Origin: Clostridia bacterium
GTDB lineage: Bacteria; Bacillota; Clostridia; Christensenellales; Aristaeellaceae
Direction: 5' to 3'
Assembly (NCBI GenBank): GCA_017532155.1
Contig: JAFXJP010000036.1
Location: 1-39,848, forward strand
Length of the DNA stretch: 39,848 nucleotides
Under the pieces are notes generated by a model. It was not told the DNA's origin. It did no database searches and saw only the letters and a program-made list of their open reading frames with translations. Shown here piece after piece: positions 23,572 through 30,994 of this stretch (the first letter of the stretch is position 1; every line of letters begins with the position of its first letter). A program made the translations under genes and the position numbers.

Positions 23572-23600
23572 TTGCATTCAATCCGATATTTTGGTATAAT
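23572..23600 (+). promoter_or_regulatory. Promoter of the tat genes
   Basis: TTGCAT (23572-23577), 17 bases and TATAAT (23595-23600) lie 45 bases before the first tat gene, so Tat can be made independently of ydhYVW. An imperfect dyad around a TTTTTT at 23528-23570 may partly terminate the upstream operon. Confidence 0.78.
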
Positions 23601-23644
23601 ATATGCGTATGCCACAATGACGACGGGAGGACGTAAGAAGAAGC

Positions 23645-23968
23645 ATGTTCAATATGGGTTCAGGCGAGCTGATTCTGATCCTGCTTGTCGCATTTCTGAT
23701 CGTGGGTCCCAAGGATTTGCCCAAGGTAGCGCGTGCTCTGGCGCGGGCTATTCGTTACATCAAGGCGATGTTTGAAGAATTTAAAGAAGAAACAGGCTTG
23801 GATGAAACGCTGGAAGAACTCAAGGACACTGAACGCGACCTGGCCACGACCATGCGTGAGATCGACCCCCGCGTTGAGCTCAAGCAGGCGGAGCGCGAGG
23901 CGCATAAAGCTTTCCACGATGCAGAAAAGAGCGCAAAGGCCGGATTGGGGCCTGCGAAAAAGAAGTAA
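23645..23968 (+). CDS. TatA/TatB-family translocase subunit (TatB-like)
   Basis: This 107-residue protein has the TatA/B plan: one N-terminal transmembrane helix (GELILILLVAFLIV), a GPKDLP hinge and an amphipathic helix (KVARALARAIRYIKAMFEEFKEE), then a long charged tail (about 50-107). The GPxxLP hinge and long tail are closer to TatB, which binds the signal peptide together with TatC. The ATG at 23645 is 14 bases after GGGAGG, a long spacing with only AAGAAG nearer, so initiation may be weak; an in-frame ATG 3 codons later is an alternative. It is the first gene of a tatB-tatA-tatC set. Confidence 0.85.
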   Translation: MFNMGSGELILILLVAFLIVGPKDLPKVARALARAIRYIKAMFEEFKEETGLDETLEELKDTERDLATTMREIDPRVELKQAEREAHKAFHDAEKSAKAGLGPAKKK

Positions 23969-23985
23969 CATAGGAGGTTTCTATT

Positions 23986-24165
23986 ATGAGACTGGGTGTA
24001 ACTGAAATTCTGTTGATCCTGGTGCTGGCGCTGGTCGTATTCGGCGGCGGCAAGCTGGCGGGCGTTGGTAAGGCGCTGGGCCAGAGCATCCGTGAATTCA
24101 AGAAGGAAGTTAAGGATCCGAACGAAGAAGCTGACGAAGCTGCCAAGGCTGAGGAGAACAAGTAA
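23986..24165 (+). CDS. tatA: TatA, Tat translocase pore subunit (59 residues)
   Basis: This short gene encodes an N-terminal helix (VTEILLILVLALVVF), the FGGGKLAGVG hinge, and the amphipathic helix KALGQSIREFKKEVKD with an acidic tail. The FG..KL..VGKALGQSIREFKK pattern is the classic TatA signature. Subunits of this kind oligomerise to open the membrane for folded cargo. The ATG at 23986 is preceded by AGGAGG; the stop is 5 bases before tatC. Confidence 0.95.
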   Translation: MRLGVTEILLILVLALVVFGGGKLAGVGKALGQSIREFKKEVKDPNEEADEAAKAEENK

Positions 24166-24170
24166 GAACC

Positions 24171-24929
24171 ATGACAGCAGCAGAAAAGAAAGAAGCGCTG
24201 GCCACACACCTCAAAGCGTTTCGCAAGATGCTTCTGGTGTCTGTAGGCGCGGTATTTGTCATCTTCTTTGTGCTGTTTTACTTGTTCTGCACCCCGCTGG
24301 TGGATTTTATCCTCATTCCCGTGCGCTCGCGCGGTATTGAGGTGATTACCACCGCCGTATCCGACGCATTGATGATGAAGTTTAAAACCTGTCTGGTGAC
24401 GGCTGTTGTTGTTGCAATGCCCATCATCCTCTGGCAGATTTGGAGCTTCATTGCACCTGCGCTGTATCCTAGTGAAAAGAAAATGGTTGTGGCTATTGTC
24501 GGTCTGGCCATTCTTCTTTTCGCAGTGGGCGTTGTGTTCTGCTACATTTATGTGTTCCCGTTGGCGATTGACCTATTCTGGCAGGCGGCGGACGGCGTAG
24601 CGGATACCATGTGGTCGGTGAAGGAGTACTTTAACTTTGTACTGTCCTTCGTGCTGCCCTTCGGCGTGATGTTTGAATTGCCGGTGGCGATTTACATCAT
24701 GGCGCGTCATGGCTGGGTGACCTACAAGAAAATGGCCAAGAATCGCAAGTATGTCGTCCTGGCGATTGCCGTGATTGCGGCTTTCCTGACGCCGCCGGAC
24801 GTAGTATCGCAGACGATGCTGATGCTGCCGATGGTGCTGCTTTATGAAGTATCCGTTCAGATGACGCGCTTTATCAAGCCTGTTAAGAAGAACGAATACA
24901 ACATTGATCTGGACAACATCGAAGAGTAA
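24171..24929 (+). CDS. tatC: TatC, Tat translocase core receptor
   Basis: This 252-residue integral membrane protein has six predicted helices and the TatC blocks: the N-terminal cytoplasmic HLKAFRKMLL, the first periplasmic loop with PILWQIWSFIAPALYPSEKK, the FELPVAIYIMARHGWVTYKKM segment (conserved Glu after Phe), and AFLTPPDVVSQTMLMLPMVLLYEVSV at the end. TatC reads the twin-arginine motif and recruits TatA. It completes a three-gene Tat system immediately after an operon whose first protein has an RR signal, the likely cargo. No other RR protein was seen in the window. The ATG has only a weak site (GAGGAG 19 bases upstream), so it probably depends on coupling to tatA. Confidence 0.96.
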   Translation: MTAAEKKEALATHLKAFRKMLLVSVGAVFVIFFVLFYLFCTPLVDFILIPVRSRGIEVITTAVSDALMMKFKTCLVTAVVVAMPIILWQIWSFIAPALYPSEKKMVVAIVGLAILLFAVGVVFCYIYVFPLAIDLFWQAADGVADTMWSVKEYFNFVLSFVLPFGVMFELPVAIYIMARHGWVTYKKMAKNRKYVVLAIAVIAAFLTPPDVVSQTMLMLPMVLLYEVSVQMTRFIKPVKKNEYNIDLDNIEE

Positions 24930-24938
24930 GAACAATCA

Positions 24939-24972
24939 AACAGGCTGGGGCTTGCGCTCCGGCCTGTTTTGC
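24939..24972 (+). terminator. Terminator of the tat operon
   Basis: AACAGGC and GCCTGTT with inner GGGGC/GCTCC form a hairpin, followed by TTTTGC, shortly after tatC. Confidence 0.8.
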
Positions 24973-25010
24973 TGTATACTGGGTAAAAATTTTTTGAAGG
25001 GGTGATATCC

Positions 25011-25544
25011 GTGGAGGGAATGCGATTGATCCGCCCGACGGAGGAATATTTGGAGCAGGTCTGGGCTTATAAACAGGAGATGGCTGCGGCAGATTCTTCC
25101 ATGGATGGTACGGGCCCGCTGCGCAGAGTAGAAAGCGCGGAGGAATGGCTAAAATACAGCAGAACCTGTGAAACAATTGAAAAGAGTGAAAAGCTGGTGC
25201 CTGCCACGCAGTTTATCCTGGTGCGCGAAAGCGACAACAAGCTGGTTGGCATGCTGCAGGTGCGGCATTGCTTCAACGCGTATCTGGAGAAATACGCTGG
25301 GCATATCGGCTATTCCGTGCGTCCCAGCGAGCGCAGGAAGGGCTATGCCAAGGCGATGCTGAAGGAAGCGCTGGGATTCTGCCGCGTAGAGCTGGGGCTT
25401 GAAAAGGTGCTGATCACGTGTCTTACACACAATGAAGGCAGCCGCCGCACGATCCTCAGCTGCGGCGGGGTATATGAATATACCATCCACGAGCCGGATG
25501 ACAATGTGGATCTGGAGCGCTACTGGGTACCGACAAAGGAATAA
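25011..25544 (+). CDS. GNAT-family N-acetyltransferase
   Basis: This 177-residue protein has the GNAT acetyl-CoA-binding core. The strand HIGYSVRP leads to the pyrophosphate loop ERRKGYAKAML (the Q/RxxGxG/A motif A), then the helix KEALGFCRVELG and ILITCLTHNEGSRRTILSCGGVYE (motif B). FILVRESDNKLVGMLQVRH precedes it as the usual beta strand. The substrate is unknown; the overall layout is close to clostridial proteins annotated as GNAT acetyltransferases. I prefer the GTG at 25011, 8 bases after AAGGGG; the ATG at 25020 has its GGAGG only 2 bases away. It is monocistronic. Confidence 0.88.
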   Translation: MEGMRLIRPTEEYLEQVWAYKQEMAAADSSMDGTGPLRRVESAEEWLKYSRTCETIEKSEKLVPATQFILVRESDNKLVGMLQVRHCFNAYLEKYAGHIGYSVRPSERRKGYAKAMLKEALGFCRVELGLEKVLITCLTHNEGSRRTILSCGGVYEYTIHEPDDNVDLERYWVPTKE

Positions 25545-25550
25545 TAATGG

Positions 25551-25576
25551 GCGGCTGCTGGACGGCCGCTTTTTAT
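25551..25576 (+). terminator. Terminator after the acetyltransferase
   Basis: GCGGC and GCCGC form a short 5-bp stem with a 9-base loop followed by TTTTT. It is weaker than the other terminators here. Confidence 0.6.
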
Positions 25577-25626
25577 ATGTCCGCATATATCACGAAATTT
25601 GCAGACATATACATACAAAAAAGGAC

Positions 25627-25655
25627 TTGAAGTATTTTTTTATCCCCTTTATAAT
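25627..25655 (+). promoter_or_regulatory. Promoter of the oxidoreductase operon
   Basis: TTGAAG (25627-25632), 17 bases and TATAAT (25650-25655) lie 57 bases before the Gfo/Idh/MocA start codon. Confidence 0.75.
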
Positions 25656-25711
25656 GATAGAAGAGTACGTATACAAATTTCCGTGTTCTTAACAGAAAGG
25701 AAGGATATATC

Positions 25712-26863
25712 ATGGCAAGAGATATTCTCAACGAGTTTGAAACCATCCACGACGAAGAAAAGGCGATTGACACCGGCAAAAAGGTGAAAATCGGTATCAT
25801 CGGCTGCGGCTGGATCGCCGGCGCGCATATCATTGAGTATCTGAAGATGGAAGATGTTGAGGTCGTTGCTCTGGCCGATCTTATTCCCGGCAAGGCCGAA
25901 GCCTTCGCTAAGAAATACGGCGTGGAAGGCGCCAAGTACTATCTTTCCGGCCATGACATGCTGGAAAATGAGCAGCTGGACGGCGTGAGCATCTGCACCT
26001 ACAACACCCAGCACGCACCCTGCGCGATTGACGCGCTGGAGCACGGCGTGAACGTCATGCTCGAAAAGCCCTTCACCGTTACGCTGGATGAGGCGATTGA
26101 AGTGATGAAGGCCGAAAAGAAGAGCGGCAAGATCCTCACCATCGGCTTCCAGCCCCGCATGAGCGCCAACATCCAGATGATCAAAAAGATCATCGATTCC
26201 GGCGAACTGGGCAAGGTGTATTACATGCAGGCGGGCGGCGGCCGTCGTCGCGGCATTCCTACGCCCTATGGCACCACCTTTATCGAAAAGGAAACGGGCG
26301 GCATCGGCGCGATGGGCGATATCGGCTGCTATTCGCTGGATATGCTGCTGAATGCTGTTGGCTATCCCAAGCCCCTGACGGTCAGCGGCTACACGGCTAA
26401 TTTCTTTGGCGTGGATCCCGAAAACTACCCGGGCCATCCCGAGTATGCTGAAAAGTTCGGCGTGGAAGATTTCGCGGCCGGCTTTATCCGTCTGGAAGGC
26501 GGCATCATTCTGGACTTCCGTATTTCCTGGGCCATGAACATGGATTCCTGCGGCGACACGCTGATCCTGGGCACCAAGGGCGGTCTGCGCATTCCTTCCA
26601 TGGATTGCTACAACGGCGATCTGCCCAAGCCCATGATGATTTATAAGAACGTGGCCGGCAAGAAGATCAGCTTTGAAGTGCCCAAGGACGAAGCGCCCGA
26701 TCTGTTCTTCAAGAAGCTGCGCTCCTTTGTGGACGCCATCAAGACGAACGGCAAGGCGACTGTTTCCTCCAAGGAAATCGTTATCAATCAGGCGATCATC
26801 GATGCGATCATCCGCTCCAACGAAGCGGGCCGCGAAATTGAAGTCGTGATTCCCGAAGTGTAA
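25712..26863 (+). CDS. Gfo/Idh/MocA-family oxidoreductase
   Basis: This 383-residue NAD(P)-dependent dehydrogenase acts on sugars or cyclitols in the family. A 30-residue charged N-terminal extension precedes the Rossmann segment KIGIIGCGWIAGAHI. The family signature MLEKPFTVTLDEA follows near residue 115, and the substrate domain has GGIGAMGDIGCYSLDML with a catalytic-type Asp/His-equivalent region. The ATG follows AGAAAGGAAGG. It heads an operon with two FAD-dependent oxidoreductases; all three would act on one substrate. The absence of an adjacent transporter or glycosidase leaves that substrate open. Confidence 0.9.
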   Translation: MARDILNEFETIHDEEKAIDTGKKVKIGIIGCGWIAGAHIIEYLKMEDVEVVALADLIPGKAEAFAKKYGVEGAKYYLSGHDMLENEQLDGVSICTYNTQHAPCAIDALEHGVNVMLEKPFTVTLDEAIEVMKAEKKSGKILTIGFQPRMSANIQMIKKIIDSGELGKVYYMQAGGGRRRGIPTPYGTTFIEKETGGIGAMGDIGCYSLDMLLNAVGYPKPLTVSGYTANFFGVDPENYPGHPEYAEKFGVEDFAAGFIRLEGGIILDFRISWAMNMDSCGDTLILGTKGGLRIPSMDCYNGDLPKPMMIYKNVAGKKISFEVPKDEAPDLFFKKLRSFVDAIKTNGKATVSSKEIVINQAIIDAIIRSNEAGREIEVVIPEV

Positions 26864-26877
26864 ATGAGGATAAAGCA

Positions 26878-28266
26878 ATGAGTGAAATTCAGGTAAAAAG
26901 CCCTGTAAGCATCACCGCGGAATGCGATGTGCTGGTGGTTGGCGGCGGTCCTGCGGGTTTGTGCGCGGCGATTGCGGCGGCGCGTCAGGGCGTGAAGGTT
27001 GTGCTGGCTGAGCGTTACGGCTACTGCGGCGGCATGGCCACGGCGGGTCTGGTTGGCCCTTTCATGACTTGTTACGACGCTGAAGGCAAGCAGATGCTCA
27101 TTCAGGGCGTGTTCCGTGATCTGGTAGAGCGCCTCGTCAAGGAAGGCGGCGCCATTCATCCTTCCGAAGTGCCCACGGCCTCGTCCTTTACCTCCTATAT
27201 CGGCCCGGGTCATCTGCACGTAACGCCCTTTGATCCCGAAATTCTCAAGCGCGTGGCGGATGACATGCTGACAGAAGCGGGCGTTGACGTTCGCTATCAC
27301 ATGCAGTTTATCGAGCCTTTGATGGACGGCAAGCGCGTTGCGGGCGCTATCTTTGCGGCCAAGGGCGGCCTGGAAGCTGTAACGGCCCAAATGGTGGTGG
27401 ACTGCACGGGCGACGGCGATGTGTGCTTCAAGTCCGGCGCGCCGATGCTGATTGGCTCGGATGGCAACGGCAAAATGCAGCCTGCCACGATGTTTTTCCG
27501 CATTGGCAATGTTGATCTCAAAAAGGTTGACAAGGATATCGAAGAGCATCTGCACATGTTCTACCGCAAGGACGGTGTGAACTACCGTTCTTTCCACTGG
27601 CGCGTGGCGGAAGCCCGCGAAAACGGCGACTGGGATCTTGACCGCGTGTCGATCGGCATGTTCCGCGGCGTGAAGGAAGACGAGTGGAGCATCAATACCT
27701 CCCGCGTGATGCACGTGGACGGCACCGATTCCAAGAGCCTCACCCGCGGCGAAATGGAAGGCCGCAAGCAGGTGGAAGTGATCTTTAACTTCCCGCGCAA
27801 GTACGTGCCGGGCTGCGAAAACGCAAAGCTTTTGTCCGTTGCGCCGCAGATCGGTATCCGTGAAACGCGCCATCTGCTGGGTCAGGATACGCTCAAGCTT
27901 GACGACGTGCTGGGCGCGGTAATTCCCGACGACGCTATTCTTCTGTGCGCCAATTCTGTGGACGTGCACGGCAAGTTTGGCCCCAAGAGCAACCAGTACA
28001 TTGCTATTGAGCCCGGCAAGCACTATGGCGTTCCCTATGGCGCGCTGGTGCCCAAGGAAATCGAGGGCCTCATTGCTGCGGGCCGCTTCATCTCGGCCGA
28101 GCCTGACGCCTCCGGCGCCATCCGCGTGATGCCGCCCTGCATGGGTATTGGCCAGGCGGCTGGTACGGCGGCGGCGCTGTGCGTGAAAAAGGCCATCCAG
28201 CCCGCGCAGGTGGATGCGCAGGAGCTGCGTGAGGTGCTCAAGCAGAATGGAGCGTACCTTGGATGA
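26878..28266 (+). CDS. FAD-dependent oxidoreductase (first of two)
   Basis: This 462-residue flavoprotein has an N-terminal dinucleotide-binding motif CDVLVVGGGPAGLCAAIAAARQGVKVVLAE (GxGxxG type) and the loop YGYCGGMATAGLVGP with paired Gly. A DCTGDGDVC flavin strand follows, and GRFISAEPDASGAIRVMPPCMGIGQAAGTAAAL closes the FAD site. This layout fits the FAD-dependent family (Pfam FAD_oxidored) often found in clostridial sugar or aromatic-compound clusters. It follows the Gfo/Idh/MocA gene by 14 bases and overlaps the next FAD gene by 4 bases (ATGA), so the three proteins are made together. The two FAD proteins are related to each other and may be successive or partner subunits. Confidence 0.85.
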   Translation: MSEIQVKSPVSITAECDVLVVGGGPAGLCAAIAAARQGVKVVLAERYGYCGGMATAGLVGPFMTCYDAEGKQMLIQGVFRDLVERLVKEGGAIHPSEVPTASSFTSYIGPGHLHVTPFDPEILKRVADDMLTEAGVDVRYHMQFIEPLMDGKRVAGAIFAAKGGLEAVTAQMVVDCTGDGDVCFKSGAPMLIGSDGNGKMQPATMFFRIGNVDLKKVDKDIEEHLHMFYRKDGVNYRSFHWRVAEARENGDWDLDRVSIGMFRGVKEDEWSINTSRVMHVDGTDSKSLTRGEMEGRKQVEVIFNFPRKYVPGCENAKLLSVAPQIGIRETRHLLGQDTLKLDDVLGAVIPDDAILLCANSVDVHGKFGPKSNQYIAIEPGKHYGVPYGALVPKEIEGLIAAGRFISAEPDASGAIRVMPPCMGIGQAAGTAAALCVKKAIQPAQVDAQELREVLKQNGAYLG

Positions 28267-30044
28267 GTAATATTAATATCGTAACGCTGGATGAAAAGAA
28301 GCTGCCGACGATCACTCACGAGGCGGATATCTGCGTGGTGGGCGGCGGCCTGGCGGGCTTGGTTGCGGCAATCTCCGCTGCGCGTCATGGCGCGAAGGTC
28401 GTTCTGATGCAGGATCGCGCAGTGCTGGGCGGCAATGCGTCCAGCGAAATCCGCGTGCCGGTGCGCGGCGCTAAGGGCATTGAAAACCGCGAAACGGGCA
28501 TTCTGCAGGAAATCGAACTGGAGAATATTTACCGCAATCCCATTATGAACTGGCATCAGTGGGATAATGTGCTGTACGAAAAGGCCGTGGCAGAGGAGAA
28601 CCTGGAGCTTTTGCTTAACTGCTCCTGCCTGCATGCGGAGATGGAAGGCAGCCGCATTGTCAGCGCTATTGGCTGGCAGACAAGCACCTATACCTTCCAC
28701 GAAGTGTGCGCCAGGCAGTTTATTGACTGCTCGGGCGACAGCATTCTGGCGGCGCTAGCGAATGCGGATATGCGCGTTGGGCGCGAGGCGCGCGATGAAT
28801 ATAATGAATACGGCGCCAACGAAGAGGCTGACCGCGGCACGATGGGCAATACGCTGATGCTCACCACCCGAGAGCATGATCATCCCGTGCCCTTCACGCC
28901 GCCGGCCGATGCGTATGTGTATGAAACGGATGAAGATTTGTTCATGCACGACCACGACTTTATCAATAAGCACGGCAATTTCTGGTGGATTGAGCTGGGC
29001 GGCGAGCCTGAGACGGATGCGCTGCGCGATGCGGAGGAGATCCGCAAGGAGCTTGTGCGCGTGGCGCTGGGCGTGTGGGATCATATCAAGAATCGCGGCG
29101 ATCACGGCGCGGATAACTGGGAGCTGGATTTCATCGGCCTGCTGCCCGGCAAGCGTGAAACGCGCCGCATCCTGGGTGATCATATTCTGACGCAGAACGA
29201 TCTGGAAAACGGCGTGCATTTCCCGGATACCGTGGCCTTTGGCGGCTGGACGATGGACAATCACGATCCCAAGGGCTTCTACTATATGGGCTATTCGTCG
29301 CATCACATCAAGCCCAAGGTGCCCTTTGAAATTCCCTACCGCAGCCTGTATTCACGCAATGTGGATAACCTCTCCATGGCGGGCCGAAACATCAGCGCCA
29401 CGCACATGGCCATGAGCGCCACCCGCGTGATGGCGACCTGCGCGGTGATGGGCCAGGCAGTTGGTACGGCGGCGGCGATTGCCGTGCGCGAAAATGTAGA
29501 TCCCCGTCAGGTGGCGGAAAAGCATATTGCCGAGCTGCAGGAAACGCTGCTGGAGGACGGCTGCTATCTGCCGGGCTCCTTCCGCGCGATCAGTGAAGCA
29601 TCTGTGAATGCTGGTTACAATGTAACTGATGCAGAAAAGGCCATCCTGCAGGATGGCTGGGAACGTCCGCACGAGGGTGAGGAGCATCGCATCGAGATCC
29701 CTGTGGGACAGTCGCTGGCGATGGATTTGGCAGCGCCTGCGCAGGAGCTGCGTATGGTGCTCGATCCCGATTTCTCGCGCGAGAGCATTTCGCCGCGCGG
29801 CAAGATCAAGCTTTTCTCCATTCAGATGCACATTCCGCGCAAGGATTACAAGGCGAACATGCCTGCGACGCTGGCCAGGCGCTTTGCGGTGCTGGCGGAC
29901 GGCAAGGAAGTTGCGCGCTTTGAGGACAATCACGAGGCGCTTATCCGCGTGGCGCTGCCGGACGGTGCGAAGCGGGTGGAAGTTCGCTTTGACGAGAGCT
30001 GGGGCAACGAGCGCGTTGGCGTGTATGCGTTTGATGTGAAGTAA
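28263..30044 (+). CDS. FAD-dependent oxidoreductase (second, with C-terminal extension)
   Basis: This 593-residue protein has the same FAD plan as its upstream neighbour: ADICVVGGGLAGLVAAISAARHGAKVVLMQ, the loop VLGGNASSEIRVPVRG, DCSGDSILAALA and a closing GRNISATHMAMSATRVMATCAVMGQAVGTAAA. About 140 residues are added at the C-terminus, with alternating strands (RIEIPVGQSL, ELRMVLDP, VEVRFDE) that look like a beta-sandwich, perhaps a carbohydrate-contact module. A segment WHQWDNVLYEKAV is typical of this subgroup. The start overlaps the preceding stop. Repeat E3 begins about 15 bases after its stop. The substrate is unknown. Confidence 0.85.
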   Translation: MSNINIVTLDEKKLPTITHEADICVVGGGLAGLVAAISAARHGAKVVLMQDRAVLGGNASSEIRVPVRGAKGIENRETGILQEIELENIYRNPIMNWHQWDNVLYEKAVAEENLELLLNCSCLHAEMEGSRIVSAIGWQTSTYTFHEVCARQFIDCSGDSILAALANADMRVGREARDEYNEYGANEEADRGTMGNTLMLTTREHDHPVPFTPPADAYVYETDEDLFMHDHDFINKHGNFWWIELGGEPETDALRDAEEIRKELVRVALGVWDHIKNRGDHGADNWELDFIGLLPGKRETRRILGDHILTQNDLENGVHFPDTVAFGGWTMDNHDPKGFYYMGYSSHHIKPKVPFEIPYRSLYSRNVDNLSMAGRNISATHMAMSATRVMATCAVMGQAVGTAAAIAVRENVDPRQVAEKHIAELQETLLEDGCYLPGSFRAISEASVNAGYNVTDAEKAILQDGWERPHEGEEHRIEIPVGQSLAMDLAAPAQELRMVLDPDFSRESISPRGKIKLFSIQMHIPRKDYKANMPATLARRFAVLADGKEVARFEDNHEALIRVALPDGAKRVEVRFDESWGNERVGVYAFDVK

Positions 30045-30060
30045 ATAGGGAAGAGGAACG

Positions 30061-30829
30061 TTCGAGAGGGCAGCTTTGGAGGCCAAAGCTCCCTCTCGAG
30101 CTCTCCCCGAAAGCCAGTCTTTGGTTGGCTTGTTTCGGCAGGCTATACGAAAAAGGGGTCTGGAATTTGGAGTGCAAGCAAGCTTGCCCTCCGTCTTCCA
30201 GGCCCTTTTTCTGCGCGCTTCGCGCGCCCGGACGGCATAGCCGTCCGGGCCTGCCGACAGCTTGTGTGATTGCGTCCGCGGGGGAACGCCGTTTCGCTGC
30301 GGCGAAACGAGCGGGTTGGGAGTAACGCGCTCTGCGGAGCTTCCCCTTAAGGGGAAGCCGTTTGGATAGTCGACAGCAAACAGCCTTCCCCTTAAGGGAG
30401 GCGGAATCAAGCGCCCCCGGTGGGGGATGAAGCGCAGATGGAGCCTTCGTCCGAAACGAGCAGACGACCGACAGGGAGTATGCGACTTTGAGGACGCGGA
30501 TAAGGTGGGGCGCGAAGCGCTTCGGATGAGGTGTAGCCAGCCGCAGCTGGCGTTATCCTTCCCCACGCCGCAGCGGCGTACTCTCCCGCTCGTTTTTTCC
30601 GCAGAAAAAACAGCGACACAAACGCGTCCCGTACCAAAGCGGCAGTCCGCGGAGCTGCGCTCCGCGGGTTTGCGAAGCAAACTGAAAAAGGCGGAGAAGA
30701 TCATGGGATCGAGCTTGCTCGAATCCCTGAGATTCTCCGTCTTTTTCAACTAACTGCCGCGATTAAATAGCCACCAACAATCGCAACGACTGGTTTCTTT
30801 GTTACTTTCTTTGACGCAAAGAAAGTAAC
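30061..30829. repeat. Composite structured repeat E3 (two inverted units plus insertion)
   Basis: This gap repeats the E1 design. The left unit (plus, 30061-30256) has a terminal hairpin TCGAGAGGG (30062-30070) with CCCTCTCGA (30091-30099). Its closing stem CGGCAGGC (30136-30143) with GCCTGCCG (30249-30256) encloses the long hairpin 30149-30211, GCGCGC-TTC-GCGCGC and CCGGACGGC-ATA-GCCGTCCGG. The right unit (minus, 30639-30829) has closing stem 30639-30645 with 30754-30760, hairpins 30668-30682 and 30684-30747, and a 13-bp terminal hairpin 30801-30829. The core CCGCAGCGGCGT and GTTTTTT/AAAAAAC hairpin (30568-30614) match E1. About 240 bases (30323-30562) have no counterpart in E1. No gene is credible here. 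Confidence 0.85.
30323..30562. repeat. Palindrome-rich insertion inside E3
   Basis: The segment absent from E1 contains an 18-base perfect palindrome CTTCCCCTTAAGGGGAAG (30340-30357) and a close copy (30384-30401). It also has a GCGCGAAGCGC-type hairpin followed by GGATGAGGTGT near 30510-30534. Its edges read TAACGC (30323-30328) and GCGTTA (30550-30555). Short repeats with TTCCCCTTAAGGGGAA and GATGAGGTGT are frequent in gut Clostridia (recalled, not searched). The 26-base hairpin at 33966-33991 carries the same edge sequences. Confidence 0.6.
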
Positions 30830-30888
30830 GTCTCCTCACCTTCGTTTCTGTAACACAAAATTAAGCACATCCATATCTTGTATTGGCA

Positions 30889-30918
30889 TTGACACTTGAC
30901 GCATACATATGATATAAA
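30889..30918 (+). promoter_or_regulatory. Promoter of the second beta-subunit gene
   Basis: TTGACA (30889-30894), 18 bases and TATAAA (30913-30918) lie 77 bases upstream of the start codon. Confidence 0.65.
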
Positions 30919-30994
30919 TACACTGACGGAGTTTGTGGATAATATTTACAATCTCTGAAAAATGCAGAATACTTTCGGCGAAAGGATGTGCAAA

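Noticed and set aside
29352-30749. Minus-strand frame running from the FAD gene into repeat E3
   Set aside because: Half of it is antisense to the FAD gene and the rest crosses the repeat hairpins.
1-30840. CRISPR array as an explanation for the repeated segments
   Set aside because: Only five dispersed, divergent, long copies with internal palindromes; no short regular repeats with spacers and no cas genes.
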